A stretch of 64,000 bases of DNA from Aquila chrysaetos chrysaetos (taxonomy: Eukaryota > Chordata > Aves > Accipitriformes > Accipitridae), in NCBI RefSeq assembly GCF_900496995.4, contig NC_044010.1:1240001-1304000 (forward strand), written 5' to 3'. This document shows positions 61,800-64,000 of the stretch, piece after piece. A model generated the notes under the pieces. It was not told the origin of the DNA. It did not search any database and saw nothing but the letters and a program-made list of their open reading frames with translations. Position 1 is the first letter of the stretch; every line of letters starts with the position of its first letter. Made by a program: the position numbers and the translations under genes.

Positions 61800-63780
61800 G
61801 TTTTGCAGCTTCAGGCTTTGCTGGGGCTTCCAACTCAGCATTGTCAGTCACAGGTGACAGTGACATTTCCAGCGGTCACCAATGAGGTTCCTGCTCTTGG
61901 CAGCTTGTCCTTCCTCCCCGCCTGCACAGGAGCCGGCTATCACGCACCCACCGATTATCCGGGGGTGTCTCTGAATCCAGCAGGCAGTACAAAAAGCTCC
62001 CGTGAGTCCTGCTCCGGAGTAGCAGCCTCTGGGAGCAAGGGGACCAGTATGGACACCAAGGGTCCCTTGGAGCTCCCTTTCCTGAGTCCCCGGTGGTTTC
62101 CCCCCTCTGTGCGGGTCTTAGCCCGTCCGTTCACCGGCTGTGGAACCACGCTGTAGGCTTGACTCCACAGAGCAGTGGAGGTGCACAGACAGAAGACAAC
62201 CATTGGAACGAAAAAGACTTATTTGTTGGTAATGCATCGAAAATGAAGAGGAAATGATACAAGTGAAAACTGCTCCACCAGCGGTTACATTCTGCCCATG
62301 GTCACTTTTGCTCATTCCCACAGGTCAGGCAACCGGTAGGGATTCGTGGATCAACAGCATTGAGACAGCGTGATGGTCCAGTACTTGAGGAGACTCCACT
62401 GGCATTACTGAGCACCTTGTCTTGTTCGCGTATGCTCAGCTGGCCAGGTGACATGTGTTGATCTGAAGGACTCCCTCCACCTTAGCTACTGATCTTGCCA
62501 TTTGCAGATTTTATCAACAATATGTTTTTACAATTGTATCTCCTGATGCAAATGTTAAGCAGCACAGTTCTTGCAGAGAGGCACTCACTTTCAGCAATGA
62601 TTGCTGCTTCTTTTTGGCCAATGAATTTTTGCCATTTGTCTGTTAGCTAGTAATTAATCCATATAATGCAAATTATGATGTATACATACACTATTATTTT
62701 TTCTTCAGAATTTACAGATTTCTTGGTTTGTTAAATCTGCACCAGTGCTTTTATCAACGAACTGTATTATTTCACCAAAGAATGAAGTCAGGTTTGTTTC
62801 TTACGACTTTGTTTTTTTTTTAAAACATACTAAATTATTAATGTTATTTTCATTGTTGAAGCTTATTAGCTAACTTGTAATAACTTCACACTCTCTTACC
62901 TATGATTATTACTACAGAACCATCCAACAGTCATTGGTGTCATCTCGCTTTCTCTCTGTGAACACTGGCACAAGATGCTCTGCCAAGGCCTTGGGATTTC
63001 TCTAGTACACCAGGATTTTTAAATACCTAACTCCATTGGGCCAGGTGCCTCCTCAGCCAAATCTTTTATGATTCTGAGATGCAAATTTTCTTGGCTACTG
63101 ATCTGAAAATACTTACGCTTAATAGATGCTGTTAAAACTGTCCTTAGTTTGCAAGTAGATTAGGAAGTTGTTTACCATCCTCACATAGTATGCATACACA
63201 ATTCTGTTTCTTTCTGTATACAAACAGCTGTCTTCTCTGTATCAAAAAGCCTCCATCAAAAATCTTCTCTATCAACCTACATCCACCCAGTAAGAGCCTA
63301 GGCTGTTGCTAGAATTCCTTGGTTTTCAACGTATTTTGAAAAAACTCCTTCCAAGTGCTGTTAGCACTTGCAGCAATCCAGTTTTTCCAGATTATTTTGA
63401 ACACTCCTTATCACCTTGTATGCTTCATAAATTCTCACTTTTATTGTGTGCCATATACCTCCTTTCCATCCACACCTTTCTTCTGCTTCCCTGTTGGTTA
63501 TATACAAGATTTCTAAGTGTTACCTTCAGATTCCCTGTTAGGCAGGAAAAGCGTTTAATCGTGTCTCTTTTTCACAACTACAGAACCACAGATCTTCTCC
63601 ACCTTGTAAACTTCTAGCAGTGAGATTTCTGTTAAAAATTTTATTGTAGGTTTCTCCTGGAGAGTAATTTTTTTCTGATTCCTTGATTTGCAATCAGTTT
63701 AACCCATAACTTCCTTTGTTTCAGGATTTACCATTTTGAAGTACCCATTTTGCCTACGTATTTGCCCAGCTTGAGAGTTA
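61800..63780. other. AT-rich intergenic DNA, nothing recognised
   Basis: No gene is recognised. Parts of 62440-63250 have the look of decayed LINE sequence but I cannot assign them to a family. Confidence 0.4.
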
Positions 63781-63784
63781 AAAC

Positions 63785-63960
63785 ACATACATACATAAAT
63801 ATCTTACTTAAACACCTGCCTCATGGCATTAATCAAAGGTACCTGTATACATCTACAGATATGTACCTACATACATGTGTAAATGTTGTATACCTACTTA
63901 CATACATGCGTGTATCTGTGTATTATACACATACAGTCATACAAACACTCATCTATAAAC
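63785..63960. repeat. Degenerate (TACA)n-rich region
   Basis: Scattered ACATACATACA, CTACATACATG and ACACATACAG units with interruptions: an eroded tetranucleotide microsatellite near the window edge. Confidence 0.65.
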
Positions 63961-64000
63961 AATTTAATTTTCCCTGAAACCAGAGAGAGGCATTTCTAAA

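Noticed and set aside
1-64000. CRISPR arrays, tRNA or rRNA genes, bacterial operons
   Set aside because: No regularly spaced repeats, tRNA-like cloverleaf or rRNA sequence was seen, and the gene structure is plainly vertebrate.

Overview
This is a stretch of bird genome. The genes are split by GT-AG introns and the repeats are avian: a CR1 LINE 3' end carrying the AGAATCATAGAATC-type tail, and two solo LTRs of the TGTCCTGGTTTCAGCTGGGA family (from memory, common in Neoaves). The encoded ENaC alpha chain closely resembles the chicken protein as I remember it. No prokaryotic or viral coding system, CRISPR array, rRNA or tRNA was recognised.

Layout. (1) 1-2440: AT-rich intergenic DNA past the 3' end of NCAPD2. 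(2) 2478-28414, minus strand: a complete condensin subunit gene, NCAPD2. I could assemble 31 coding exons whose phases all fit and sum to exactly 1402 codons (1401 aa plus stop, the human length as I recall it). Two solo LTRs sit in its introns 15 and 26, and a CR1 scrap in intron 9. (3) 28414-28791: a short CpG-rich head-to-head promoter shared with MRPL51. (4) 28791-29416, plus: MRPL51, two exons, 150 aa. (5) 31200-34348, plus: VAMP1 behind a CpG-island TATA promoter; as written it carries a one-base frameshift in a C9 run of exon 2. (6) 34349-43091: long non-coding interval. (7) 43092-49997, minus: SCNN1A, 13 coding exons, 637 aa, intact. (8) 50500-64000: no gene recognised; a CR1 3' end, an old CR1/L3-type LINE relic, simple repeats and unassigned AT-rich DNA.

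The order NCAPD2-MRPL51-VAMP1-(gap)-SCNN1A matches the human 12p13.31 block. However, SCNN1A is tail-to-tail with VAMP1 here, and I see no trace of TAPBPL, CD27 or LTBR between them. The genes are functionally unrelated housekeeping or tissue genes (mitotic chromosome condensation, mitochondrial ribosome, synaptic SNARE, epithelial sodium channel); only NCAPD2 and MRPL51 look co-regulated, through their shared promoter.

I did not find a new biological system. The points most worth checking are the VAMP1 frameshift with its cluster of SNARE-motif substitutions, the SCNN1A orientation and missing receptor genes, and the paired antisense solo LTRs. Exon edges were worked out by hand from reading-frame, splice-site and remembered orthologue agreement, so allow a base or two of error.
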